A DNA stretch of 5,770 nt from Clostridiaceae bacterium (GCA_012511735.1 JAAZFK010000276.1:1-5770); one strand, 5' to 3'; numbered from the stretch's first letter, positions 1 through 5,770 are shown. Program-made: numbers and translations. The notes: generated from the letters alone by a model not told the origin.

Positions 1-329
1 ATGGCTTTGACCTTGCCGGCTTTCGCCTCCTCCAGGATCCGGTCCATGGCACTGATGACGTCCTGGTGGATCAAGGCGCTCAGCTCGTCGAGGAATCGTT
101 TGTTTGAAAAAGCCAGAGAGGCCACTCCCGCGCGGTCAAGGGCTCCCTCACTGTCCAACAGATGATCGCCCAGCTCGCTGGCAATCCGTTCGGTCGTGGG
201 ACCCGGTGTTGACGTCAGCTGGTGGGCGATGGCGTCCGCGTCGATGACCTGGATGCCCAGGGCGCGGATGATGGACGCGACTGTACTCTTGCCGGCTCCG
301 ATGCCTCCTGTGATACCGAGAATGAACAT
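1..329 (-). CDS. coaE: Dephospho-CoA kinase, N-terminal part (runs off left edge)
   Basis: CoaE phosphorylates the 3'-hydroxyl of dephospho-CoA with ATP, the last step of coenzyme A synthesis in the cytosol. The visible 109 residues open with MFILGITGGIGAGKS, a Walker A P-loop (G8 to S15), followed by an IDADAIAHQL segment (about residues 29-38) that matches the conserved D-x-D region after strand 2 in this family. A later LIHQDV stretch (86-91) sits where the family usually has I-T-H-P. Family members are about 200 residues, so roughly half is present; the cut is due to the window edge, not a break in the gene. The ATG lies one base after the polA stop (TAG-C-ATG), with GGGGAG about 12 nt upstream inside the polA end, so translation is probably coupled to polA. 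The polA-coaE order is common in Bacillota. Identity is very likely. Confidence 0.95.
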   Translation of the reverse strand, partial: MFILGITGGIGAGKSTVASIIRALGIQVIDADAIAHQLTSTPGPTTERIASELGDHLLDSEGALDRAGVASLAFSNKRFLDELSALIHQDVISAMDRILEEAKAGKVKA

Positions 330-330
330 G

Positions 331-2922
331 CTAGGCCAGGTCTCCCCAGGTTTTCCCTGCCTTGGTTCCTGCCAGAAGCGGCACCGAGAGCTTGATGGCG
401 CCCTCCATTTTTTCCTCCAGAATAGTCCGGGCCCGTTCACGGTCCCTGTCAGCGACCTCAAGGATTAATTCATCATGGACCTGCAGAATGATGGCCGCGT
501 CCAGCTTCTCCTCCCGGAGCGACCGGTCGACATCCACCATGGCGATCTTGATCAGGTCGGCGGCTGTCCCCTGTACAGGAGCGTTCATTGCAGCCCGAAG
601 CCCGAAGTTATAAGTATTGCGGTTCTGGGACTGGAGTTCGGGCAGGTAGCGCCTTCGATGAAAGAGGGTTTCTACATAACCCTGCTGCTTGGCAAGTTCA
701 CCCTGGCGGTGGAGCCAGGCTTCCACTCCCGGGTATTTGGCGTGATAGCGTTCAATCAGCCGGCGGGCTTCTGGGATGGGGATGTCGAGATCGCGGGAAA
801 GGCCGAAATCAGAAATCCCATAGGTGATGCTGAAATTAACAGTCTTGGCCACGGCCCGTTCCGCGGGCGTGATCTGATCCTCCTCCTTGCCGAAGAAGGA
901 GGATGCGGTAACCAGATGGACATCCTTGCCCTCTTTGAAGGCACGTGTCAGTTCGGGGTCTCCTGACAGATGGGCCAGCAGCCTGAGTTCGATCTGGCTG
1001 TAGTCCGCGCCGACCAGGCTGTAGCCTTCGGGCGCGATGAAGAGTTCACGGATCCGGCTTCCCCGCTCCGTCCGTATGGGGATGTTCTGCAGATTGGGAT
1101 TGGAGCTTGACAGCCTGCCGGTGGCGACCACCGTCTGGTTGTAAGAGGTGTGGACCCGGCCATCCTCGGCGATCTCCTTGCGCAAGCCCTCAAGGAAGGT
1201 TCCCCTAAGCTTGGAAAATTCACGGTACTCAAGGATCCGGTCGATGATGGGGTGGTAGCCTTTGAGCCGCTCAAGCTCATCGGCCGCCGTACTGTATTGA
1301 CCTTTTGAACTTTTACGGCCGGTCGGAAGCTGCAGGTCGGTATAGAGGACCTGAGCCAGCTGCTGGGGTGAATTGATGTTGAAGGCCCGGCCGGCATCCT
1401 GATAGATCGAGTCTTCCAGCTCATCCAACTCCATGGCCATTTCCGCTGATGCGCGATCGAGCGCCTCCAGGTCGATCAACACACCCTTGCGCTCCATATC
1501 CGACAGGATCCCGACCAGGCGGGTCTCAACCTCATATAGGCGGTCCAGGCCCCTTTCAGTTATGGCCTCTTTTTGTTTTCTGAAGGCCGCGGGCAATTGC
1601 AGGGCCAGACACTGGTTGACGCGCTGCTGATCCTGAAGCAAAGGCAGGTCCTGGTCAGGCAGAGGCCGGAAATCAGATCCGAGTATGGCCTTGAGCGCGT
1701 AGTCAATATCGTCTCCCCTGCCCAGTTGATTGAGAAGATGCGAAGCGATCATCAGGTCATGGATCAGACGCTGTGGCGAGGCCAGATCGGCGTCACGCAA
1801 CTGTCCTTTCAGATCCCAGGTGAGAAAGGTAATGGCCTGGTCATCCATAAGCGAAAAGACTTGACCGGACTCTGAGATCTCCACACAACCCTGTTCACTT
1901 GCCAGGACTCCCTCACCAGCCCGTCGGGGAAGGAAAAAGGCCAGCTCCGGCGCGGGACCTGCGTCTTCCAGCAGGTCTTCCACAGAACCGTAGAGAAGAA
2001 AGTCCCAGGCAGGTTCGGGAGCGGACATGCCGAGCAGGTCGAACCGCTCCAGATAGGAACGAAAATCAAGGCGGGTCAGGAGCGCGGCCAGGGCTTCCCT
2101 GTCAACCATTGAGTCGATGTCCTTGCTGACCAGCTGATCCAGCTGGTCCAAAGGCGCGTCCCGCTCGATGGTGGCCAGATCTTTTGAAAGATAGGCCGAT
2201 TCCCTGCCTTCTTCCAGATTCCTGAGCAGGGCCCCCTTTTGCTGATCCAGATGTTCGTAGACAGCGTCCAGGCTTCCATATTGACGGATTAACTGCATGG
2301 CGGTCTTGGATCCCACCCCCCTGACTCCCGGGATGTTGTCCGAAGAATCTCCCATCAGAGCTTTGACATCAATCCATTGATCCGACGAGACGCCGTAGTC
2401 CTCCTGCATGGACTGGGGCGTCACCTTCTCACTGATTGAACCCGATTTTTGTGTGGTCACAAGCACCACCGTCGTCCGGTCAGTCACCAGCTGCAGGGTG
2501 TCACGGTCACCGGAGACGATGAAAACCCGCATGCCCTCTTCTTCGCCTTTTTTGGCCAGGGTGCCGATCAGGTCATCCGCTTCGTAGCCCTGGAGACCCA
2601 CCGGCTGAAAACCGAGTCCTTCCAGAAGATCACGGGCAACCGGGATCTGCTTGGACAGATCCTCCGGGGTCGGCCGCCTTCCCGCCTTGTAGAGATCATA
2701 TTTCTCATGGCGGAAGGTATCACCCGGCATATCCATGGCGGACACGACATGGGTGGGGGCCAGATCATCCTTGTATTTGAGGATCATGTTAAGGAAGGCA
2801 TAAAGAGCGCCCGTGGGGAACCCGTCGGGCGCCGTCAGTCTCTGCCTGCCGATGATGCCGTAATAAGCCCGGTTCATCAGGCTGTGCACATCAAATATTA
2901 AGAGGGTTTCGGGGTCAGACAA
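331..2922 (-). CDS. polA: DNA polymerase I, proofreading domain degenerate
   Basis: PolA fills gaps in repair and replaces RNA primers on the lagging strand. Numbering is from a TTG start at 2922 (863 aa). The 5'-nuclease domain (about 1-300) keeps its acidic metal ligands: D11, D64, E114/D116/D117 (YEADDLIG), D139/D141 (SGDRDTLQL) and D192/D195 (GDSSDNIPGV). The middle domain (about 301-450) lacks the Exo I D-x-E pair; the equivalent stretch reads ELAFFLPRRAG, so 3'-5' proofreading is probably absent, as in Bacillus and Taq enzymes. The polymerase domain is intact: motif A VGADYSQIELR (D640), O-helix R689/K693/F697/Y701 and motif C QVHDELILEV (D817, E818). The O-helix has Ser where Gly usually follows F697. 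An 11-residue longer frame from a TTG at 2955 overlaps the upstream stop (TTGA), but the TTG at 2922 has a strong ribosome binding site 6 nt away. The length is normal for the family. Confidence 0.97.
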   Translation of the reverse strand: MSDPETLLIFDVHSLMNRAYYGIIGRQRLTAPDGFPTGALYAFLNMILKYKDDLAPTHVVSAMDMPGDTFRHEKYDLYKAGRRPTPEDLSKQIPVARDLLEGLGFQPVGLQGYEADDLIGTLAKKGEEEGMRVFIVSGDRDTLQLVTDRTTVVLVTTQKSGSISEKVTPQSMQEDYGVSSDQWIDVKALMGDSSDNIPGVRGVGSKTAMQLIRQYGSLDAVYEHLDQQKGALLRNLEEGRESAYLSKDLATIERDAPLDQLDQLVSKDIDSMVDREALAALLTRLDFRSYLERFDLLGMSAPEPAWDFLLYGSVEDLLEDAGPAPELAFFLPRRAGEGVLASEQGCVEISESGQVFSLMDDQAITFLTWDLKGQLRDADLASPQRLIHDLMIASHLLNQLGRGDDIDYALKAILGSDFRPLPDQDLPLLQDQQRVNQCLALQLPAAFRKQKEAITERGLDRLYEVETRLVGILSDMERKGVLIDLEALDRASAEMAMELDELEDSIYQDAGRAFNINSPQQLAQVLYTDLQLPTGRKSSKGQYSTAADELERLKGYHPIIDRILEYREFSKLRGTFLEGLRKEIAEDGRVHTSYNQTVVATGRLSSSNPNLQNIPIRTERGSRIRELFIAPEGYSLVGADYSQIELRLLAHLSGDPELTRAFKEGKDVHLVTASSFFGKEEDQITPAERAVAKTVNFSITYGISDFGLSRDLDIPIPEARRLIERYHAKYPGVEAWLHRQGELAKQQGYVETLFHRRRYLPELQSQNRNTYNFGLRAAMNAPVQGTAADLIKIAMVDVDRSLREEKLDAAIILQVHDELILEVADRDRERARTILEEKMEGAIKLSVPLLAGTKAGKTWGDLA

Positions 2923-2928
2923 TGAAAA

Positions 2929-2935
2929 CTCCTTT
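2929..2935 (-). promoter_or_regulatory. Ribosome binding site deciding the polA start
   Basis: On the minus strand the sequence reads AAAGGAG, then a 6-nt spacer TTTTCA, then TTG at 2922-2920. This strong Shine-Dalgarno at good spacing favours the inner TTG over the outer TTG at 2955. The shorter protein begins MSDPETLLIFDVH, which puts the first nuclease Asp at residue 11, close to its place in other PolA proteins. Confidence 0.8.
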
Positions 2936-2938
2936 GCG

Positions 2939-2950
2939 CCGGCCGGCCGG
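2939..2950. repeat. 12-bp perfect palindrome in the gap before polA
   Basis: CCGGCCGGCCGG equals its own reverse complement and lies wholly in the 29-nt gap between the dehydratase stop and the polA start, ending 3 nt before the polA ribosome binding site. In RNA it could form a short 4-bp hairpin or pair with itself between transcripts. It may simply reflect GC-rich composition; no function is claimed. Confidence 0.5.
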
Positions 2951-2951
2951 A

Positions 2952-4919
2952 TCAAACCGATGCGGACCGGGACTCATCAATGGGCGGCAAATCAATTTTA
3001 CAGGACGAATCGTAGGGGACGACCGGCAGCGGGACGGACAGGCCGAGCTCCGTCTTATCGGGATCGTACTCCAGCACGGACAGGAGGTGACGGATGAAGT
3101 CATCCAGACCCACATCATCCTCATTGGCGGTCAGCCTCAGCAGGAGATTCACCTCGCGGGTGAGCAGATCAGGATCTTCAATCTGGGAGAGGATATTGAT
3201 CTTTTCATGTTCAGTCCGGACAATGGACTCGTCAGCGAGAAAAAGTTCTTCCTTCATTTTTTCGCCCGGACGAAGGCCGATGTATTCAATGGGGACATCG
3301 ACATCGGGAACGAAGCCGGACAGGCGGATCAGGTCACGGGCCAGATCATCGATACGGACCGATTCACCCATGTCCAGCACGAAGATCTCGCCTCCCCTGG
3401 CGTAGGCGCCTGCCTGCAGGACCAGGCTGGACGCTTCAGGAATGGTCATGAAGAAACGTTCCACATCCGGGTGTGTCACCGTGACCGGTCTGTGCTCCTT
3501 GATTTGTTTTTCAAAGAGAGGGATCACGCTGCCGCTGCTGCCCAGGACATTGCCGAAGCGGACCGCGGAAAACGAAGTGCGCGGCGACAGCTTGTTCATG
3601 GTCAGGACTACGATTTCGCAAAGCCGCTTGGTGGCGCCCATGACATTGGTCGGATTGACCGCCTTGTCCGTCGACACCAGCACAAAACGGCTGGTCCCGT
3701 ACCGGGCGGCCATCAGGGCCGTGTTGTAGGTCCCGTATACATTGTTCTTGACCGCTTCTCCGGGACTGATCTCCATCAGGGGCACATGTTTATGAGCGGC
3801 CGCATGAAAGACCACGTCCGGCCTCCACTCGGAAAAGACATTGGCCAGCCGTTTGGCGTCCCGGACCGATCCGATCAGGACCTTGAGGTTGAGAGCCTTA
3901 CCGAAGCGGGCCAAGAGTTCCTGCTGGAGTTCATAGACCGTGTTTTCACAGATATCAAAGAGGATCAGGAGCGCCGGGCCAAAAGAGGCAATCTGCTTGG
4001 CCAGCTCCGACCCGATGGATCCCCCTCCCCCCGTCACCAGCACCACCTTGTTCTTGATGAAGCGGCTGACCCTGTCCATGTCATAGACAACAGGATCGCG
4101 CCCCAACAGATCCTCGATCCTGATATCCCGCACATCGGACAGATGGACCCGCTCGCTGCTGAGTTCTGAGAAGAAAGGCAGGAGCCTGACCCGGCAATTG
4201 GTCTGGTGACAGATGGCCAGGATGTCTCTCAGGGTATCGCTGGAAGCCGAAGGGATGGCCACGATGATCTCGTCGATGGCCAGATCCTCAGCCAGCTCAA
4301 CGATGTCATTGCGATCCCCCAGGACCGGGACCCCGTTATTCTTGTAATGGCGGATCAGCGGATTGTCATCGACGATGCAGATGGGAACGCGGAGCGATTG
4401 AGTCGTCTTCAACTCAACGATGATCTGTGTACCCGCCTGACCTGCGCCCACAATCATCACCCGTATGGGCTTGCGGCCCTTCTCCCGCTTGCGGATCTGT
4501 CTGACCTGACGGCGGGCGTGGTAGAACCTGTAGAAGAATCTGATGGAGAAGACGGCCGCTGTCAGCAGGAACCAATAAATGATGTAAAAGGCCAGGGCGT
4601 AGTTCCGCTTCATGACCTGCAAGGTCAGCACCGAGAGGAACAGCTGAATCACGGTACCGGCCACGATCACCAGATACTGTGATCCCCTGGCGAAAGGCCA
4701 CATCTGTGAATAAAATCCGCTGAAGGCAAAGGAGAGCGCCGACAGCCCGACGAATACGAACCAGGTCGACTTGAACTGGTGAAGATAGCGGGCCGGAATG
4801 GCGCTCTCGTAAAGCAGGTAAAGCGACAGAATCGGCGCCACGACGCTTGCCGCCATATCGTAGGCGATCAGGAAGAGTTTGCGCGGCGTCAGGTGCCGGA
4901 AGGTAAAGATTCTGTTCAT
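2952..4919 (-). CDS. Membrane nucleotide-sugar 4,6-dehydratase, CapD/WbpM/PglF type
   Basis: This 655-aa protein fits the large, membrane-anchored UDP-N-acetylhexosamine 4,6-dehydratases, which make a 4-keto-6-deoxy sugar nucleotide, the first step to bacillosamine- or QuiNAc-type sugars for capsule, O-antigen-like glycans or protein glycosylation. About four membrane segments lie near residues 15-38, 52-70, 82-103 and 107-127, followed by a basic stretch (135-150). A first Rossmann-like domain starts at VMIVGAGQAGTQ (154-165). The catalytic short-chain dehydrogenase domain starts at VLVTGGGGSIGSEL (293-306), with HAAAHKHVP (372-380), STDK (416-419), Met427 and Lys431 (MGATK), and RPGEK (550-554). 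Met in place of the usual catalytic Tyr of the Y-x-x-x-K pair is characteristic of this subfamily and does not indicate a dead enzyme. The ATG is preceded by an in-frame TGA and only a weak GGTGA site about 10 nt away. The exact sugar substrate cannot be read from sequence. Confidence 0.93.
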   Translation of the reverse strand: MNRIFTFRHLTPRKLFLIAYDMAASVVAPILSLYLLYESAIPARYLHQFKSTWFVFVGLSALSFAFSGFYSQMWPFARGSQYLVIVAGTVIQLFLSVLTLQVMKRNYALAFYIIYWFLLTAAVFSIRFFYRFYHARRQVRQIRKREKGRKPIRVMIVGAGQAGTQIIVELKTTQSLRVPICIVDDNPLIRHYKNNGVPVLGDRNDIVELAEDLAIDEIIVAIPSASSDTLRDILAICHQTNCRVRLLPFFSELSSERVHLSDVRDIRIEDLLGRDPVVYDMDRVSRFIKNKVVLVTGGGGSIGSELAKQIASFGPALLILFDICENTVYELQQELLARFGKALNLKVLIGSVRDAKRLANVFSEWRPDVVFHAAAHKHVPLMEISPGEAVKNNVYGTYNTALMAARYGTSRFVLVSTDKAVNPTNVMGATKRLCEIVVLTMNKLSPRTSFSAVRFGNVLGSSGSVIPLFEKQIKEHRPVTVTHPDVERFFMTIPEASSLVLQAGAYARGGEIFVLDMGESVRIDDLARDLIRLSGFVPDVDVPIEYIGLRPGEKMKEELFLADESIVRTEHEKINILSQIEDPDLLTREVNLLLRLTANEDDVGLDDFIRHLLSVLEYDPDKTELGLSVPLPVVPYDSSCKIDLPPIDESRSASV

Positions 4920-4959
4920 GTCAAGCAGTCACCGGCCTTGATCCAATTCCCTTAAATGC

Positions 4960-5181
4960 TCAGTCGGCTTCTTTTTCCGATGCGACCTGCTCAAGATGCT
5001 GGTTGATCACATTGATCAGCCCGTCCGCGTCCAGACCATGCGCTCTGCTGGCCTGCTCAATGGTTTCATTGCTGGCCAGCATACAGCCGATGCAGTGCAT
5101 GCCGTAGCCCATGAGAATGCTGGCGATTTTCTCGTCCAGCTGCAAGAGGTCGACGATTAACATATCTTTTGTAGCTTTCAT
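4960..5181 (-). CDS. DUF1858 domain protein with CxxC redox motif
   Basis: A 73-residue soluble protein made almost entirely of one DUF1858 domain. The signature is GMHCIGC (residues 27-33; Cys30 and Cys33), preceded by TKDMLIVDLLQLDEKIASILMGY-like helix-forming sequence in short pieces and followed by ETIEQASRAHGLDADGL (39-55). The domain also occurs next to hybrid cluster proteins and is described as a probable redox-disulfide or metal-binding module; its biochemical role is not settled. An ATG 15 nt upstream (5196) would add MEYKS, but it has no ribosome binding site, while GGAG at 5194-5191 lies 9 nt before the ATG at 5181, so the shorter start is preferred. There is no signal peptide or membrane segment. 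It is the first gene of the leftward string, 40 nt before the dehydratase. Family call is strong; function is unknown. Confidence 0.88.
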   Translation of the reverse strand: MKATKDMLIVDLLQLDEKIASILMGYGMHCIGCMLASNETIEQASRAHGLDADGLINVINQHLEQVASEKEAD

Positions 5182-5190
5182 TGATTTATA

Positions 5191-5194
5191 CTCC
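5191..5194 (-). promoter_or_regulatory. Ribosome binding site deciding the DUF1858 gene start
   Basis: GGAG on the minus strand, 9 nt (TATAAATCA) before the ATG at 5181. It overlaps the alternative ATG at 5196, which itself has no purine-rich site upstream. This supports the 73-aa product over a 78-aa one. Confidence 0.6.
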
Positions 5195-5200
5195 ATATCA

Positions 5201-5239
5201 AATGTATTTGTTTTACTGAGTGAATGTTAACGCATTATC
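5201..5239 (-). promoter_or_regulatory. Possible promoter(s) of the leftward operon
   Basis: Two weak candidates read leftward. The first is TTAACA (5230-5225) with an 18-nt spacer and TACATT (5206-5201), which would start transcription almost at the GGAG ribosome binding site. The second is a GATAAT -10 (5239-5234) without a good -35, giving a leader of about 45 nt. A promoter is expected here because the first gene of the operon begins at 5181, but which element is used cannot be decided from sequence. Confidence 0.3.
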
Positions 5240-5305
5240 AAGTCCACAGGCAAGTTTTGTACCATCGATTCCCAAAAAGGCAGAGCCGGAGGTTGAAAAA
5301 GGGAA

Positions 5306-5316
5306 CGTATAATACG
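5306..5316. promoter_or_regulatory. Inverted repeat containing a consensus TATAAT
   Basis: CGTAT-A-ATACG is a perfect 5-bp inverted repeat around one base and contains TATAAT at 5308-5313. No matching -35 lies 16-18 nt upstream on the plus strand, so it is either a second, activator-dependent promoter for the HU gene or a small operator in the divergent region. It may also be chance. Confidence 0.3.
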
Positions 5317-5334
5317 AACTTAAGCCCGAAAGGG

Positions 5335-5363
5335 TTGACAAGGCGGTATTTGAACAGGATAAT
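5335..5363 (+). promoter_or_regulatory. Sigma-70/sigma-A type promoter of the HU gene
   Basis: TTGACA at 5335-5340 is a perfect -35, followed by a 17-nt spacer and GATAAT at 5358-5363, a 5-of-6 match to the -10 consensus. Transcription would start near 5370 and give a leader of about 27 nt. This strength fits a highly expressed nucleoid protein. Confidence 0.82.
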
Positions 5364-5382
5364 AGGCGAAGAACGTAGCCGG

Positions 5383-5389
5383 AAGGAGG
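5383..5389 (+). promoter_or_regulatory. Strong ribosome binding site of the HU gene
   Basis: AAGGAGG, nearly full complement to the 16S rRNA 3' end, with a 7-nt spacer to the ATG at 5397. It fixes the HU start and suggests high translation. Confidence 0.88.
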
Positions 5390-5396
5390 CACCCTA

Positions 5397-5672
5397 ATGA
5401 ATAAAACTGATCTCATCAATGCAGTCGCGGCTAAAACAGAACTGAGCAAGAAGGACAGCGAGAAAGCTGTTTCTGCTGTTTTTGACGTGATTACAGAGCA
5501 ACTCGCCGAAGGAGAAAAAGTCGTACTGGTCGGCTTTGGCACCTTTGAAGTACGTCATCGCGCCGCGCGCAAAGGACGTAACCCCAGCACCAAGGAAGAA
5601 ATTTTGATCCCCGCGACCAAGGCTCCCGCATTCAAAGCCGGTAAGGGATTGAAAACAATCGTCAACAGCTAA
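5397..5672 (+). CDS. hup: HU-family DNA-binding nucleoid protein
   Basis: HU is a small basic dimer that bends and compacts DNA with little sequence preference and assists replication, repair and recombination. The 91-residue length is typical. The first half (MNKTDLINAVAAKTELSKKD onward, 1-40) is the helical dimerisation body. The GFGTF turn (46-50) leads into the DNA-binding arm, which carries RAARKGRNPST (55-65) including Pro63, the residue that inserts between base pairs in HU/IHF proteins. The end AFKAGKGLK (78-86) is also conserved. HU is favoured over IHF because of the overall fit to single-gene Bacillota HU (hbs/hup) proteins. It has its own near-consensus promoter, a strong ribosome binding site and a terminator 20 nt after the stop, so it is probably monocistronic and highly expressed. 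It is divergent from the leftward operon. Confidence 0.97.
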   Translation: MNKTDLINAVAAKTELSKKDSEKAVSAVFDVITEQLAEGEKVVLVGFGTFEVRHRAARKGRNPSTKEEILIPATKAPAFKAGKGLKTIVNS

Positions 5673-5692
5673 ACCATTTAATTTGAACACGC

Positions 5693-5726
5693 AGAGGCTG
5701 TCCGTCAGGACAGCCTCTTTCGTTTG
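5693..5726 (+). terminator. Intrinsic terminator after the HU gene
   Basis: A perfect 11-bp stem (AGAGGCTGTCC at 5693-5703 with GGACAGCCTCT at 5708-5718) closes a 4-base loop GTCA. It is followed by a broken T tract, TTCGTTTG. It begins 20 nt after the HU stop. On the minus strand the stem is followed by GCGTG rather than a T run, so it should act mainly rightward. Confidence 0.9.
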
Positions 5727-5729
5727 TCC

Positions 5730-5770
5730 TCAATCCGGATCCTCCAGGTCATCCGGCTCAAAAGATTCCA
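5730..5770 (-). CDS. Possible C-terminal tail of an unknown leftward gene
   Basis: Reading leftward from the right edge, one frame is open and encodes ESFEPDDLEDPD before a TGA at 5732-5730. The acidic composition resembles a real protein tail, and a leftward gene ending just past the HU terminator would give a convergent arrangement. Only 12 whole codons are visible, and an open stretch this short is expected often by chance. No family can be named. Confidence 0.25.
   Translation of the reverse strand, partial: ESFEPDDLEDPD

Noticed and set aside
475..966. Rightward open frame of 163 codons opposite polA
   Set aside because: It is antisense to conserved polymerase motifs, has no family resemblance and no convincing ribosome binding site.
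2953..2955. TTG overlapping the dehydratase stop as the polA start
   Set aside because: The strong ribosome binding site lies downstream of it and is correctly spaced only for the TTG at 2922.
2922..4169. Long rightward open frame of 415 codons opposite the dehydratase gene
   Set aside because: It lies antisense to a fully conserved dehydratase, shows no recognisable domain or motif, and its length is explained by GC-rich codon use on the other strand.
4206..4682. Rightward open frame of 158 codons opposite the dehydratase N-terminal half
   Set aside because: The opposite strand encodes the conserved nucleotide-binding domain and membrane segments; this frame has low-complexity Asp/Gln/Leu content typical of an antisense shadow.
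5281..5396. Possible riboswitch or structured RNA leader upstream of HU
   Set aside because: I compared it by eye with remembered cores of c-di-GMP, cobalamin, SAM, FMN, TPP and fluoride classes and saw no match. The best promoter also leaves a leader of only about 27 nt, too short for a riboswitch.
5213..5542. Leftward open frame of 109 codons covering the HU promoter and 5' half
   Set aside because: It is antisense to a certain HU gene and its promoter, and the Ser/Leu-rich product resembles no family.

Overview
The window reads as chromosomal core DNA of a Bacillota-type bacterium, most likely an anaerobic member of Clostridia with a fairly GC-rich genome. The reasons are a stand-alone DUF1858 CxxC protein, a PolA with a decayed proofreading domain, polA directly followed by coaE, consensus sigma-A style promoter elements and strong AGGAGG-type ribosome binding sites. 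The taxonomic call is inference; there is no rRNA or other marker to fix it.

Layout. Nearly everything from 1 to 5181 is one leftward (minus-strand) gene string. In transcription order it holds a small DUF1858 redox-motif protein (5181 to 4960), a membrane-anchored nucleotide-sugar 4,6-dehydratase of the CapD/WbpM/PglF type (4919 to 2952), DNA polymerase I (2922 to 331) and the N-terminal half of dephospho-CoA kinase (329, running off the left edge). Gaps are 40, 29 and 1 nt and no terminator is visible between genes, so one transcript is likely. A 215-nt divergent intergenic region (5182-5396) separates this string from a rightward HU-family nucleoid protein gene (5397-5672), which has a near-consensus promoter and a clear intrinsic terminator (5693-5726). 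The last 41 bases may hold the acidic C-terminal end of another leftward gene, which is weakly supported.

How the genes relate. PolA (gap filling and repair) and HU (DNA compaction) are DNA-maintenance housekeeping genes, and CoaE finishes coenzyme A synthesis. The dehydratase starts synthesis of a 6-deoxy amino sugar for surface glycans or protein glycosylation. They do not form one pathway; the grouping looks like a housekeeping operon with an envelope-sugar gene at its head.

Two start codons were moved from the longest reading frame. polA probably starts at a TTG at 2922 (863 aa), and the DUF1858 gene at an ATG at 5181 (73 aa); both choices rest on Shine-Dalgarno placement. I found no mobile element, CRISPR array, tRNA or rRNA, and no convincing previously undescribed system. 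The more interesting points are the loss of proofreading residues and an O-helix substitution in PolA, the operon mix, and structure in the divergent intergenic region.
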